Source of the DNA: Microbacterium fluvii | GTDB lineage: Bacteria > Actinomycetota > Actinomycetes > Actinomycetales > Microbacteriaceae | Length of the DNA: 64,000 nt | Assembly (NCBI RefSeq): GCF_025515205.1 | Contig: NZ_JAOPFX010000001.1 | Location: forward strand, 248,001 to 312,000 | Direction of reading: 5' to 3' | Shown: positions 8,319-18,518 of the stretch, in pieces | Layout: each line of letters opens with the position of its first letter | Numbering within the stretch: the first letter of the stretch is position 1 | The notes under the pieces: generated by a model | The model's input: the letters and a program-made list of their open reading frames with translations, nothing else | Database searches by the model: none | What the model was told of the DNA's origin: nothing | Made by a program: the position numbers and the translations under genes

Positions 8319-8765
8319 GTGACGCGCACCTACACCCCCAAGGCTGGCGAAGCCCAGCGCGAGTGGCTCATCATCGACGCGACCGACGTCGTTCTGGGCC
8401 GCCTCGCCTCGCACACCGCGGCTCTGCTCCGCGGCAAGCACAAGCCCACCTTCGCGAACCACATCGACTCCGGTGACTTCGTGGTCATCGTCAACGCCGA
8501 CAAGGTCGCGCTGACGGGCCAGAAGCTCGAGAAGAAGAAGGCCTACCGCCACTCGGGCTACCCGGGCGGCCTCAAGTCGGTCACCTACTCCGAGCTGCTC
8601 GAGAAGAACCCGGCTCGCGCCGTCGAGAAGGCCGTTCGCGGCATGCTCCCCAAGAACAGCCTGGGCCGCCAGCAGCTGTCGAAGCTGAAGGTCTACGCCG
8701 GTGCCGAGCACCCGCACGCCGCTCAGCAGCCCAAGACGTACACCCTCGACCAGGTCGCCCAGTAA
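8319..8765 (+). CDS. rplM: 50S ribosomal protein L13
   Basis: L13 is an early-assembling protein of the large ribosomal subunit that binds 23S rRNA. The 148-residue protein matches the family over its length: [72 protein letters not shown]. The GTG start at VTRTYTP follows a purine-rich AAGAAAG; a longer frame upstream is leader RNA. It is followed after 28 bp by rpsI, the classic L13-S9 operon. A strong promoter and long leader lie upstream. Confidence 0.97.
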   Translation: MTRTYTPKAGEAQREWLIIDATDVVLGRLASHTAALLRGKHKPTFANHIDSGDFVVIVNADKVALTGQKLEKKKAYRHSGYPGGLKSVTYSELLEKNPARAVEKAVRGMLPKNSLGRQQLSKLKVYAGAEHPHAAQQPKTYTLDQVAQ

Positions 8766-8793
8766 GCGCCCCCTTCAGAACAAGGACACACTG

Positions 8794-9273
8794 ATGGCGA
8801 ACATCGAAGAAACCGCTCCCCAGAACTACTCCACCGAGACCCCGGTCGCCGAGACCGCCGTCGCCGCTGAGCGCCCCGTGCTCTCGGTTCCCGGCTCGGC
8901 CGTCGGCCGCCGCAAGGAGGCCATCGCTCGCGTGCGCCTCATCCCCGGCTCGGGCACGATCACGGTCAACGGCCGCACCCTCGAGGACTACTTCCCCAAC
9001 AAGCTGCACCAGCAGCTGATCAACGACCCGTTCACGCTGCTCGGCCTCGCCGGCGGCTACGACGTGATCGCGCGCATCCAGGGTGGTGGCCCCTCGGGTC
9101 AGGCCGGCGCGCTGCGCCTGGGCATCGCCCGTGCGCTCAACGAGATCGACGTCGAGAACAACCGCCCGGCCCTCAAGAAGGCCGGCTTCCTCTCGCGCGA
9201 CGCGCGCATCAAGGAGCGCAAGAAGGCCGGTCTCAAGAAGGCCCGCAAGGCTCCTCAGTACTCGAAGCGCTGA
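8794..9273 (+). CDS. rpsI: 30S ribosomal protein S9
   Basis: S9 sits in the head of the small subunit, with its C-terminal tail reaching the P-site tRNA. The body matches the family: [50 protein letters not shown], and the basic tail [12 protein letters not shown] with the invariant final Lys-Arg. The protein is 159 residues, longer than the usual 130, because of an acidic low-complexity N-terminal extension of about 30 residues that is common in actinobacteria. The ATG follows AAGGAC. glmM starts 16 bp after the stop. Confidence 0.97.
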   Translation: MANIEETAPQNYSTETPVAETAVAAERPVLSVPGSAVGRRKEAIARVRLIPGSGTITVNGRTLEDYFPNKLHQQLINDPFTLLGLAGGYDVIARIQGGGPSGQAGALRLGIARALNEIDVENNRPALKKAGFLSRDARIKERKKAGLKKARKAPQYSKR

Positions 9274-9289
9274 TCGGCTCCACGTCTCG

Positions 9290-10648
9290 ATGCCGCTCTT
9301 TGGCACGGACGGGGTGAGGGGGCTGGCCAACGGCCCCCTCACCGCCGATCTCGCACTCACCCTGGCCCAGGCGACCGCCGTCGTCCTGGGCCAGGGTCGT
9401 ACCGCAGAGGCGCGACGCGCCGCCGGCCGACGGCTCACCGCCGTCGTCGCCCGCGACCCGCGCATCTCTGGCCACTTCCTCTCGGCAGCCGTCGAGGCGG
9501 GCCTGGCCTCCTCCGGCGTCGACGTGCTCGACGCGGGAACGATTCCGACCCCCGCGGCCGCGTTCCTGGTCGCCGACGTCGACGCCGACTTCGGCGTGAT
9601 GATCTCGGCCTCGCACAACCCCGCCGCCGACAACGGCATCAAGATCTTCGCCCGCGGTGGCGTCAAGCTCCCCGACGTGGTCGAGCAGCGCATCGAAGCG
9701 GCGATGGACGGCCCCAAGCTGCAGCCGACCGGCGCGGGTGTCGGCCGCATCCGACGATTCGCGGATGCGGAAGACCGCTACGTCGTGCACCTGCTCAAGT
9801 CGCTGCCGCACCGCCTCGACGGACTGCATGTGGTTCTCGACTGCGCGAACGGCGCCGCATCCGGAGTCTCGCCCGACGTCTTCACCGACGCGGGCGCTAA
9901 GGTCACGGTGATCGGCAATGACCCCGACGGCCTCAACATCAACGACGGCGTCGGCTCGACGCACCTCGACGTGCTGCAGGCCACCGTCGTGGCCGTCGGC
10001 GCCGACGTGGGCATCGCGCACGACGGCGATGCCGACCGCTGCCTCGCGGTGGATGCGTCTGGTGCGGTGGTCGACGGCGACCAGATCATGGCGATCCTGG
10101 CCCTCGCGATGAAGGCCCGCGGGCAGCTCGTCGACGACACCCTCGTGGCGACCGTCATGAGCAACCTCGGCCTTCGCCGGGCGATGTCGGCGGCCGGTGT
10201 GAAGATGGTGCAGACGGCGGTCGGCGACCGGTATGTGCTCGAGGCGATGAACGACGGCGGCTACTCGCTCGGCGGCGAGCAGTCGGGGCACGTCATCATG
10301 TCGCGCTACGCCACCACCGGCGACGGGGTGCTGACGGGCCTGCACCTGGTGGCCGAGATGGCGCGGCAGCGCAAGTCGCTGGCCGAGCTCGCGTCGGTCA
10401 TGACGGTGTACCCGCAGGTGCTCGTGAACGTGCCCGACGTGGATCGCTCGCGCGTGGATTCGGACACCGAGGTGCAGGATGCGGTGGCCGCGGCGACCGC
10501 GTCACTCGGCGACAGCGGCCGCGTGCTGCTGCGCCCTTCGGGCACCGAGCCGCTCGTGCGCGTGATGGTCGAGGCCGAGACCGTTTCGGTGGCTTCGGAG
10601 GTCGCCGAGCGGCTGGCCGACGTGGTGCGGGAGCGGCTCGCGCTGTAG
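9290..10648 (+). CDS. glmM: Phosphoglucosamine mutase
   Basis: GlmM turns glucosamine-6-phosphate into glucosamine-1-phosphate, a step to UDP-GlcNAc for peptidoglycan. It works with GlmS, encoded 2.2 kb downstream. The 452 residues show FGTDGVRG at the N-terminus, the active phosphoserine loop [14 protein letters not shown] (Ser near 104), the Mg-binding loop [19 protein letters not shown] and the C-terminal phosphate-binding [12 protein letters not shown]. It lies 16 bp after rpsI, so it is probably read from the ribosomal promoter, an order common in actinobacteria. Confidence 0.96.
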   Translation: MPLFGTDGVRGLANGPLTADLALTLAQATAVVLGQGRTAEARRAAGRRLTAVVARDPRISGHFLSAAVEAGLASSGVDVLDAGTIPTPAAAFLVADVDADFGVMISASHNPAADNGIKIFARGGVKLPDVVEQRIEAAMDGPKLQPTGAGVGRIRRFADAEDRYVVHLLKSLPHRLDGLHVVLDCANGAASGVSPDVFTDAGAKVTVIGNDPDGLNINDGVGSTHLDVLQATVVAVGADVGIAHDGDADRCLAVDASGAVVDGDQIMAILALAMKARGQLVDDTLVATVMSNLGLRRAMSAAGVKMVQTAVGDRYVLEAMNDGGYSLGGEQSGHVIMSRYATTGDGVLTGLHLVAEMARQRKSLAELASVMTVYPQVLVNVPDVDRSRVDSDTEVQDAVAAATASLGDSGRVLLRPSGTEPLVRVMVEAETVSVASEVAERLADVVRERLAL

Positions 10649-10725
10649 GGGTTCGCGGTCGGGTGGGGTCAGGAGCTTGCGGGGCTCAGGCCCGCGGAGC
10701 CGACAGGGCCCCGGGGCCGACGGGG

Positions 10726-11673
10726 TCAGACCTGCGGGGCCGACTCCCAGGCCAGCGACTCGATGTAGCGCAGCAGCACGCCCTCGCGCAGCGCCCACGG
10801 GCTCACCTCGAGCTCTTCGACCTCCATCGCCTCCATCGCGGTGTGCAGCACGACGGCCGCCGCCACGATCTGGAACGTGCGGTCGGGCGTGATGCCCGGC
10901 AGCTCCTGGCGGGCGGAGGCCGGGATGCGGGCGAGCCGCGGAATCCACGAGCCGAGGGCGGCGCGGGGCAGCAGCATCCGCTCGGAGTCGGCCCAGCCGC
11001 GGGCGTTGTAGCCGACGAGCTTCGCGAGCGAGCGGATCGCCTTGCTCGACCCCGCGACGTGGTCGGGGCGCGGCTGCGAGCGGAACGCGTCGGCGACCGG
11101 GGCGAGGGTCTCGCGGGCGTGCGCACGAAGGAGCTCGACGGCCTCTTCGCCCGGCGGGTCTTCTGGCAGGTAGGCGAGCGTCATGCGCCCCGCGCCCAGC
11201 GGAACGGATGCCGCCGCCGCCGGCAGCTCATCGGCGCCGGCCGCGATCTCGAGCGACCCGCCGCCGATGTCGAAGAGCAGGATCTGGCCGGCCGACCAGC
11301 CGAACCACCGGCGCACGGCGAGGAACGTGAAGCGCGCCTCGCTCTCGCCGCCGAGCACCTGCAGCTCTTGGCCGAGGGCGGCCTCGATGCGCGCGATCAC
11401 CTCGGCGCCGTTGGTCGCCTCGCGCACGGCGCTGGTCGCGGTGGCCAGCAGCTCGTCGACGTGCTCGCGCTCGACGACGGCGCGCGCTTCGCGCACGGCG
11501 TCTTCGAGGGCCCGCACGCCCTCTTCGCTGATCGACCCGTCGGGCTCGAGGTAGCGCATGAGCCGCAGGATGCTGCGGCTGCTCGACTGCGCGAGCGGGC
11601 GACCGCCCGGCCGCATGTCGGCGACGAGCAGGTGGACGGTGTTCGAGCCGATGTCGAGGACTCCCAGGCGCAC
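10726..11673 (-). CDS. Ppx/GppA-family phosphatase
   Basis: Members of this ASKHA-fold family hydrolyse polyphosphate or (p)ppGpp in the cytoplasm. The 315 residues include the N-terminal phosphate-1 loop RLGVLDIGSNTVHLLVAD, EGVRALEDAV, the ATSAVREATNG segment, and the second phosphate loop LLFDIGGGSLEIA near 180. The protein is the short form (no HD domain), like mycobacterial PPX1/PPX2, so exopolyphosphatase is the more likely activity. The start is GTG, 6 nt after a TACGCT on the minus strand (11680-11685), suggesting a leaderless message. It diverges from coaA over only 60 bp. Confidence 0.87.
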   Translation of the reverse strand: MRLGVLDIGSNTVHLLVADMRPGGRPLAQSSSRSILRLMRYLEPDGSISEEGVRALEDAVREARAVVEREHVDELLATATSAVREATNGAEVIARIEAALGQELQVLGGESEARFTFLAVRRWFGWSAGQILLFDIGGGSLEIAAGADELPAAAASVPLGAGRMTLAYLPEDPPGEEAVELLRAHARETLAPVADAFRSQPRPDHVAGSSKAIRSLAKLVGYNARGWADSERMLLPRAALGSWIPRLARIPASARQELPGITPDRTFQIVAAAVVLHTAMEAMEVEELEVSPWALREGVLLRYIESLAWESAPQV

Positions 11674-11733
11674 GGGCCCAGCGTAGTCGGGTGGCGCGCC
11701 GCGGCGCGGGCGGAGGCCCTACGCTAGAGCGCG

Positions 11734-12678
11734 ATGTCCGCAGACGAGAACGCGCTCGACCCGGCGCTGTACCGAGAGATCTCTCGCGGCGAGTGGGCGC
11801 GCCTGGCCGCCGGCTCGACGCAGCCGCTGAGCGAGACCGAGATCGTCGAGCTGCGGGGCCTGGGCGACCGCCTCGACATCGACGAGGTGCGCGACGTATA
11901 CCTGCCGCTCAGCCAGCTGCTGAGCCTGTATGCCTCGAACACCAAGCGCTTCGGCGCCGAGGAGGCCTCGTTCCTGGGCGAGGCCGACACCACGACGCCG
12001 TTCGTCATCGCCGTGGCCGGCTCGGTCGCCGTCGGCAAGTCGACCATCGCGCGTCTGCTGCGCGAGCTCGTCTCGCGCTGGCCCGGCACCCCGCGCGTCG
12101 AGCTCGTGACGACCGACGGCTTTCTCTATCCGAACGCCGAGCTCGAGCGCCGCGGGCTCATGGACCGCAAGGGCTTCCCCGAGTCGTACGACCGCCGCGC
12201 GCTCGTGCAGTTCCTCTCCGAGGTCAAGAGCGGAGCCCCCGAGGTGCGGGCGCCGTATTACTCGCACATGCGCTACGACATCGTGCCCGACGCGCAGATC
12301 ACGGTGCGCCGCCCCGACGTCGTGATCGTCGAGGGGCTGAATGTGCTGCATCCGCCGCCCTCGCCCAACGAGGTCGCCGTGAGCGACCTGATCGACTTCT
12401 CGATCTATGTGGATGCGAACCCCGACCACGTCGCGCAGTGGTTCGTCGACCGCTTTCTCGCGCTGCGCCGCGCGGCCTTCTCGAACCCCAACTCGTTCTT
12501 CAAGGTGTTCGCCGACATCACCGACGACGAGGCCGTGAAGATGGCGCTCGGCTTCTGGAACGACATCAACCTCCCCAACCTGCTCGAGAACGTGCAGCCC
12601 ACGCGCCACCGCGCGACCCTCGTGCTCGAGAAGTCCGCGAACCACGCGGTCGAGAGGGTGCTGCTGCGCAAGCTCTGA
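11734..12678 (+). CDS. coaA: Type I pantothenate kinase
   Basis: CoaA phosphorylates pantothenate, the first and regulated step of coenzyme A synthesis. The 314-residue protein has the P-loop AVAGSVAVGKST (about 93-104), TTDGFLYPN, RKGFPESYD, the substrate region PYYSHMRYDIV, VIVEGLNVL, and SNPNSFFKVFADI, all family landmarks. The ATG lies 8 nt after TACGCT (11720-11725), again a near-leaderless arrangement. The 60-bp gap to the divergent phosphatase gene must hold both promoters. A 24-bp perfect palindrome follows the gene at 12808-12831. Confidence 0.96.
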   Translation: MSADENALDPALYREISRGEWARLAAGSTQPLSETEIVELRGLGDRLDIDEVRDVYLPLSQLLSLYASNTKRFGAEEASFLGEADTTTPFVIAVAGSVAVGKSTIARLLRELVSRWPGTPRVELVTTDGFLYPNAELERRGLMDRKGFPESYDRRALVQFLSEVKSGAPEVRAPYYSHMRYDIVPDAQITVRRPDVVIVEGLNVLHPPPSPNEVAVSDLIDFSIYVDANPDHVAQWFVDRFLALRRAAFSNPNSFFKVFADITDDEAVKMALGFWNDINLPNLLENVQPTRHRATLVLEKSANHAVERVLLRKL

Positions 12679-12807
12679 CGCGGCTGCGGGGTGGGGCTCC
12701 GGTTGCCGGCCGGTCGCAGTAGGTGCGGCCTTGAGCGGGTGCTGCCCGCAGGTTGTGCGACCGGCTGGACGGGCGGGCCGCAGCTTCGGAGACCGGCCGG
12801 CGCCGAG

Positions 12808-12831
12808 CGGATGCGGTGGCCACCGCATCCG
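12808..12831. terminator. 24-bp perfect palindrome after coaA, probable terminator
   Basis: CGGATGCGGTGG is followed directly by its reverse complement, then TCTGCATTTGT. It can form a strong stem in RNA from either strand. It lies between coaA and glmS and probably ends the coaA transcript. Confidence 0.5.
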
Positions 12832-12881
12832 TCTGCATTTGTCAGGGCATCTGCCATACCCCGCCGCCTACCATTGAAGGC

Positions 12882-14732
<1,851 letters not shown>

Positions 14733-14752
14733 CGGCTCTCTTCCCTTCAGTT

Positions 14753-14819
14753 CCCGCAAGTTGGCACCTGTTGTCGCCTGTGGGGCGGGCGCAGCGACCA
14801 AAGCTGCCAAGTTGCGGGG
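14753..14819. repeat. 67-bp inverted-arm element, copy 1
   Basis: The left arm begins CCCGCAAGTTGGCACCTGT and the right arm ends GCTGCCAAGTTGCGGGG. The arms are near-perfect inverted repeats of about 25 bp around a short GC-rich centre. A second copy of the same 67-bp length lies at 58515-58581. It lies just after glmS. Confidence 0.8.
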
Positions 14820-14879
14820 TTTGGGGCGGCGGACGACCCTGAGCGGGGCGACGGTAGGCTGGCGGATGCTGCGGGCGCA

Positions 14880-14993
14880 GCATCCGGAACGCCGCAGAGT
14901 ATCCGGAACGCCGCGCAGCAGCCGGAACGCCGCGCAGCAGCCGGAACGCCGCAGAGTATCCGGAACACCGCGGAGCATCCGGAACGCCGGGGA
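14880..14993. repeat. Six 19-bp tandem repeats upstream of acpS
   Basis: Six units of exactly 19 bp follow one another, consensus GYAKCCGGAACRCCGSRGA with one to three changes each. They end 11 bp before the acpS ATG. The 19-bp step is not a multiple of 3 and no gene is read through it. The array sits where the promoter and ribosome-binding site of acpS should be, so its copy number could affect expression. Confidence 0.9.
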
Positions 14994-15004
14994 GAGGGAG
15001 CGAC

Positions 15005-15388
15005 ATGATCGTCGGGATCGGCATCGACCTCGTCGACATCGCCCGGTTCGAGCGGTCGATCGCGCGTACGCCGCGGCTGCTCGAGCGGCTCTTCGCCCCC
15101 GCCGAGCGCACGCTGCCGCCGCATTCGCTCGCGGCGCGGTACGCCGCGAAAGAGGCCCTGATCAAGGCCCTCGGCGGATCCGACGGCGTGCACTGGACCG
15201 AGATCGAGATCACCCCCGAGCCCAGCGGCCGCCCGTGGTTCTCGCTGAGCGGGTCGACGGCAGAGGTCGTGGCCGCGCGCGGCATCGCGACCCTGCACCT
15301 CTCGCTCTCGCACGACGCCGGGGTCGCCGCTGCCTACGTGGTCGCCGACTCCGAGGGCGCCGGCCCGAGCGCGGGGGAGCGGGCATGA
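15005..15388 (+). CDS. acpS: Holo-[acyl-carrier-protein] synthase
   Basis: AcpS transfers 4'-phosphopantetheine from CoA to acyl carrier protein. The 127-residue protein has IVGIGIDLVDIARFE (Mg-binding Asp), LFAPAE, the SLAARYAAKEALIKALG helix with Glu and Lys of the active site, and a LHLSLSHD end. The ATG is preceded by GGGAG and by the 19-bp repeat array. The stop overlaps the alr start (ATGA), so acpS-alr-tsaE form one translationally coupled unit. Confidence 0.95.
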   Translation: MIVGIGIDLVDIARFERSIARTPRLLERLFAPAERTLPPHSLAARYAAKEALIKALGGSDGVHWTEIEITPEPSGRPWFSLSGSTAEVVAARGIATLHLSLSHDAGVAAAYVVADSEGAGPSAGERA

Positions 15389-16491
15389 CCGGGCTGCGCG
15401 AAGCCACGATCGACGTCGGGGCCATCGCGGCGAACGTGCGGCACCTGCGCGCACTCACCGGCGTCGAGGCCATCGCGGTGGTCAAGGCCGACGGCTACGG
15501 GCACGGCGCGGTGCGCGCGGCGCGCGCGGCCCTGGAGGGCGGTGCCGCGCGCCTGGGCGTGGCCGACATCGACGAAGCGCTGGCTCTGCGCCGTGCGGGC
15601 ATCGACGCGCCCATCCTCGCCTGGCTGCACGCGCCGGGCGCCGACTTCGCCGAGGCGGCGGCGCGGGGCATCGAGCTCGGCATCTCGAGCGTCGATCAGC
15701 TCACGGCGGCCGCGGCGGCCTCCGCCGGTCATCCCGTCGGGGTGCACCTCAAGCTCGAGACCGGGCTCGGCCGCAACGGCATCGCACCGGCCGAGTGGCG
15801 GCTCGCGTGCGCCGAGGCGGCGCGGCTCGAGCGACTCGGCAGGCTCAGGGTGATCGGCCTGTTCAGCCACCTCTCCAACACCTCGGAGGCAGACGACCGG
15901 GCCGCTCTCGCGCGATTCGATGAGGGCGTGGAAGTGGCGGCATCCGTCGGTCTCGCCCCGCCGCTGCGCCATATCGCCGCCACGCACGCGGCGATCGCGC
16001 TGCCCGAAGCGCGGCTGAACTGCGTGCGGCTGGGCATCGGCATCTACGGGCTGTCGCCGTTCGCCGACCGCACGTCGGCAGACCTCGGGCTGAAGCCCGC
16101 GATGACGCTGCGCGCTCCGATCGCCGCGGTGCGGCGGGTGCCGGCCGGGCAGGGCGTGTCGTACGGCTACACGCACCGCACGACCGGCGAGACCACCCTC
16201 GCGCTCGTGCCGCTCGGCTATGCCGACGGGGTGCCGCGGCAGGCGTCGTCTCGGGGCCCGGTCGTGATCGGCGGGCGGCGGTTCACCGTGGCCGGCCGCA
16301 TCGCGATGGACCAGCTCGTCGTCGACGTCGGCGACGCGCCCGTGCAGATCGGCGACGAGGCCGTGCTGTTCGGCGACCCGACCCTCGGTCAGCCGGCGGC
16401 GTACGAGTGGGCGGATGCTGCCGGCACCATCGACTACGAGATCGTCACGCGCATCGGGCCCCGCGTCGCCCGTCGACAGGTGTCGTCGTGA
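15385..16491 (+). CDS. alr: Alanine racemase
   Basis: Alr makes D-alanine for peptidoglycan with pyridoxal phosphate. The 368-residue protein shows the PLP lysine motif AVVKADGYGHGA (Lys near 34), the fold-III barrel with LKLETGLGRNGI, GIGIYGLSP, the catalytic-tyrosine region VSYGYTHRT, PLGYADGVPR and AMDQLVVDVG. It starts at an ATG overlapping the acpS stop and ends in a GTGA overlap with tsaE. The alr-tsaE order is typical of actinobacteria. Confidence 0.96.
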   Translation: MTGLREATIDVGAIAANVRHLRALTGVEAIAVVKADGYGHGAVRAARAALEGGAARLGVADIDEALALRRAGIDAPILAWLHAPGADFAEAAARGIELGISSVDQLTAAAAASAGHPVGVHLKLETGLGRNGIAPAEWRLACAEAARLERLGRLRVIGLFSHLSNTSEADDRAALARFDEGVEVAASVGLAPPLRHIAATHAAIALPEARLNCVRLGIGIYGLSPFADRTSADLGLKPAMTLRAPIAAVRRVPAGQGVSYGYTHRTTGETTLALVPLGYADGVPRQASSRGPVVIGGRRFTVAGRIAMDQLVVDVGDAPVQIGDEAVLFGDPTLGQPAAYEWADAAGTIDYEIVTRIGPRVARRQVSS

Positions 16492-16988
16492 GCGGGCTCG
16501 ACGCCGTGCTCGGGCAGCGCGAGATCCCGTCGCCCGACGAGATGGAGCAGTTCGGACGCGACATCGGGCGGATGCTGCGCCCCGGCGACCTCGTCGTGCT
16601 CACCGGCGCGCTGGGCGCGGGAAAGACCACCCTGACCCGCGGAATCGGCGAGGGTCTCGGCGTGCGCGGGCCCGTGCAGAGCCCGACGTTCGTGATCGCC
16701 CGGACGCATCCGTCGCTGGTCGGCGGCACGCCGCTCGTGCACGTCGACGCCTACCGACTGGGGTCGGCGGCCGAGCTCGACGACCTCGACATCGACGTCG
16801 ACAACTCGGCGGTGATCGTCGAGTGGGGCCGCGACATGGTCGAGGGCCTCCGCGACCACTGGTGGGAGATCGAGATCGACCGGCAGTGGCACGGGCGCGG
16901 CGTTGACTCGGCCTGCGGCGGATACACCGGCGCCGAAGACCTCGACGCCGACACCCCCCGCCTGGTCACGGTCTCGCGGCGGCCCTAG
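16488..16988 (+). CDS. tsaE: tRNA t6A synthesis ATPase TsaE
   Basis: TsaE is the small ATPase that helps TsaB-TsaD make N6-threonylcarbamoyladenosine at position 37 of ANN-decoding tRNAs. The 166 residues contain the P-loop LTGALGAGKTTLTRGIGEGL (about 44-63), VQSPTFVIARTH and LVHVDAYRLGS (Walker B region), and VIVEWG. The GTG start overlaps the alr stop. The C-terminal 25 residues differ from the usual family end. TsaB, RimI and TsaD are encoded from 20.9 kb, after four inserted genes. Confidence 0.93.
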   Translation: MSGLDAVLGQREIPSPDEMEQFGRDIGRMLRPGDLVVLTGALGAGKTTLTRGIGEGLGVRGPVQSPTFVIARTHPSLVGGTPLVHVDAYRLGSAAELDDLDIDVDNSAVIVEWGRDMVEGLRDHWWEIEIDRQWHGRGVDSACGGYTGAEDLDADTPRLVTVSRRP

Positions 16989-17018
16989 GTCTGGGCGTCC
17001 CGGGCTGAAGCCCGCGTG

Positions 17019-17030
17019 TGTGCCACATGG
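17019..17030. repeat. Single TGTGCCACATGG motif
   Basis: This is one copy of the dyad motif found in pairs elsewhere. Here no partner is seen 41 bp to either side. A GGGCTGAAGCCCG stretch just before it resembles the GGGCGTGAAGCCCGG that follows the motif at 42.9-43.1 kb. Confidence 0.6.
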
Positions 17031-17113
17031 CAGGGGAGTGTTGACAGGGGGCGGTCTCGCGTGGTCGGCTGGCGGCAACGGGGTGGGGCCCGTGAGCGAG
17101 GGGGTGGGGACCC

Positions 17114-17797
17114 ATGAGCACGCAGACGCCGAGCGCGCCGCAGCCGGCCGGCGAGCCGAAGCGCCTCAGCACGGGTGCCGTCGTCGGCATCGTCATCGCG
17201 GCCGTCGTGGTGGTCGCGGCGATCGTCGTGGCGATCTGGTTCGCCACCGGTGGCAGCGCGGGAGCGCAGGCGACGCCCACGGCGACGCCGAGCAGCAGCA
17301 TCCCGTCTCCGGCTGCGACGACTCCGGATGCGGCGGCCACCGAGTCGCCGACCCCCGACACCGATCCGACGCAGCCCGCGCCGAGCGACGACATCGCCGA
17401 GGCGGCGGCGCAGTGGGCCGCGGCGATCACGGCCGCGGTCGGCGTTGTGACCGACGGCGACGAGACGGGCGTCAACGCGCTCGGCGCGACCTCGATCGAG
17501 GTCGCCGACGACGGGTGGCTCGTGGTGGTCGAGCGCTCCGACGGCTACGAGGTCGACGTGCAGGTGCCGATGGCGGCGAGCCCGACGGTCGGCGAGAAGC
17601 GGGCGGATTCGGGTGTGCCCGTGATCGACCAGGCGAAGCTCGCCGACATCATGACCGCCGCGATCGCGCAGATCTCGGGAGGCGAGGTCACGGCGATCCG
17701 CACCGAGAAGGGCGGCGACCACTTCTATACGGTCGAGGTCACCGGATCGGGCGGGGTCACCACCGTCGCCCTGACCGAAGATCTGCGCACGCCCTGA
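17114..17797 (+). CDS. Single-pass exported protein with PepSY-like C-terminal domain
   Basis: This 227-residue protein has a cytosolic N-terminus, one membrane helix (about 20-43), a Thr/Pro/Ala linker (about 50-95) and a C-terminal domain whose pattern (helix, then GGEVTAIRTEKGGDHFYTVEV, then a strand) resembles PepSY modules. It is paralogous in layout to the protein at 19902-20741. The two flank a two-component system, so they may be its sensors, targets or accessory proteins. That role is inference. The ATG follows GGGGA. Confidence 0.7.
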   Translation: MSTQTPSAPQPAGEPKRLSTGAVVGIVIAAVVVVAAIVVAIWFATGGSAGAQATPTATPSSSIPSPAATTPDAAATESPTPDTDPTQPAPSDDIAEAAAQWAAAITAAVGVVTDGDETGVNALGATSIEVADDGWLVVVERSDGYEVDVQVPMAASPTVGEKRADSGVPVIDQAKLADIMTAAIAQISGGEVTAIRTEKGGDHFYTVEVTGSGGVTTVALTEDLRTP

Positions 17798-17800
17798 CCT

Positions 17801-17817
17801 GTTCAGCGCGCAGTCAG
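17801..17817. promoter_or_regulatory. Possible response-regulator box upstream of the regulator gene
   Basis: GTTCAG (17801-17806) and AGTCAG (17812-17817) are 11 bp apart, 24 bp before the response-regulator ATG. They resemble the three GTTCAG boxes at 19852-19878. This suggests autoregulation by the OmpR-type regulator. Confidence 0.45.
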
Positions 17818-17840
17818 CGCCGAAGCGGCAGACTCGCATC

Positions 17841-18518
17841 ATGCGTGTGCTGCTCGTAGACGACGAGGTGCGCCTGGCCGAGGGCGTGCGCCGAGGGCTC
17901 GAAGCCGAGGGCATGACGGTCGATGTCGCCCACAACGGCACCGACGGTCTGTGGCGCGCCCGCGAGCAGGACTACGACGTCATCGTGCTCGACGTCATGA
18001 TGCCCGGCATGAGCGGCTACCGCGTGTGCGCGACCCTCCGGGCCGAGCAGAACTGGACGCCGGTGCTGTTCCTCACCGCGAAGGACGGCGAGTGGGACGA
18101 GGTCGAGGGCCTCGACACCGGCGGCGACGACTGGCTCACCAAGCCCTTCTCGTATCCCGTGCTCGTCGCGCGGCTGCGCGCCCTGGTGCGTCGCGGCGCC
18201 CGCGAGCGCCCGGCCGTGCTCGAGGCGGGCGACCTCCGGCTCGACCCCGCAGCGCACACCGTGCGGCGAGGCGACGTCGACCTCGAGCTCACGGCCCGCG
18301 AGGTCGCCGTGCTCGACTTCCTGCTACGCCACCGCGGCGAGGTCGTCACCAAGCTCGAAGTGCTCGACAACGTGTGGGCCGACGACTTCGAGGGCGACCC
18401 CAACATCGTCGAGGTCTACATCGGGCGCCTCCGCCGCAAGGTCGACCGCCCGTTCGGTCGCGACGCGATCCAGACCGTGCGCGGCGCCGGATACCGGCTG
18501 GCGGCCGACGGTGGCTGA
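17841..18518 (+). CDS. OmpR-family response regulator
   Basis: This DNA-binding regulator is paired with the kinase that overlaps its stop. The 225 residues have a receiver domain with the acidic pocket (VDDEVR, about 7-12), phospho-acceptor Asp51 in IVLDVMMPGMSG, LTAKDG and TKPFSYPVL, then a winged-helix domain ending VYIGRLRRKVDRPFGRDAIQTVRGAGYRL. The signal is unknown. GTTCAG-type direct repeats near this gene and near the PepSY-like gene at 19.9 kb are likely binding sites. Confidence 0.95.
   Translation: MRVLLVDDEVRLAEGVRRGLEAEGMTVDVAHNGTDGLWRAREQDYDVIVLDVMMPGMSGYRVCATLRAEQNWTPVLFLTAKDGEWDEVEGLDTGGDDWLTKPFSYPVLVARLRALVRRGARERPAVLEAGDLRLDPAAHTVRRGDVDLELTAREVAVLDFLLRHRGEVVTKLEVLDNVWADDFEGDPNIVEVYIGRLRRKVDRPFGRDAIQTVRGAGYRLAADGG

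Noticed and set aside
12679..12881. A glmS ribozyme upstream of glmS
   Set aside because: The start codon is 7 nt after a -10 box, so there is no leader for a ribozyme, and the known ribozyme is limited to Firmicutes-type bacteria.
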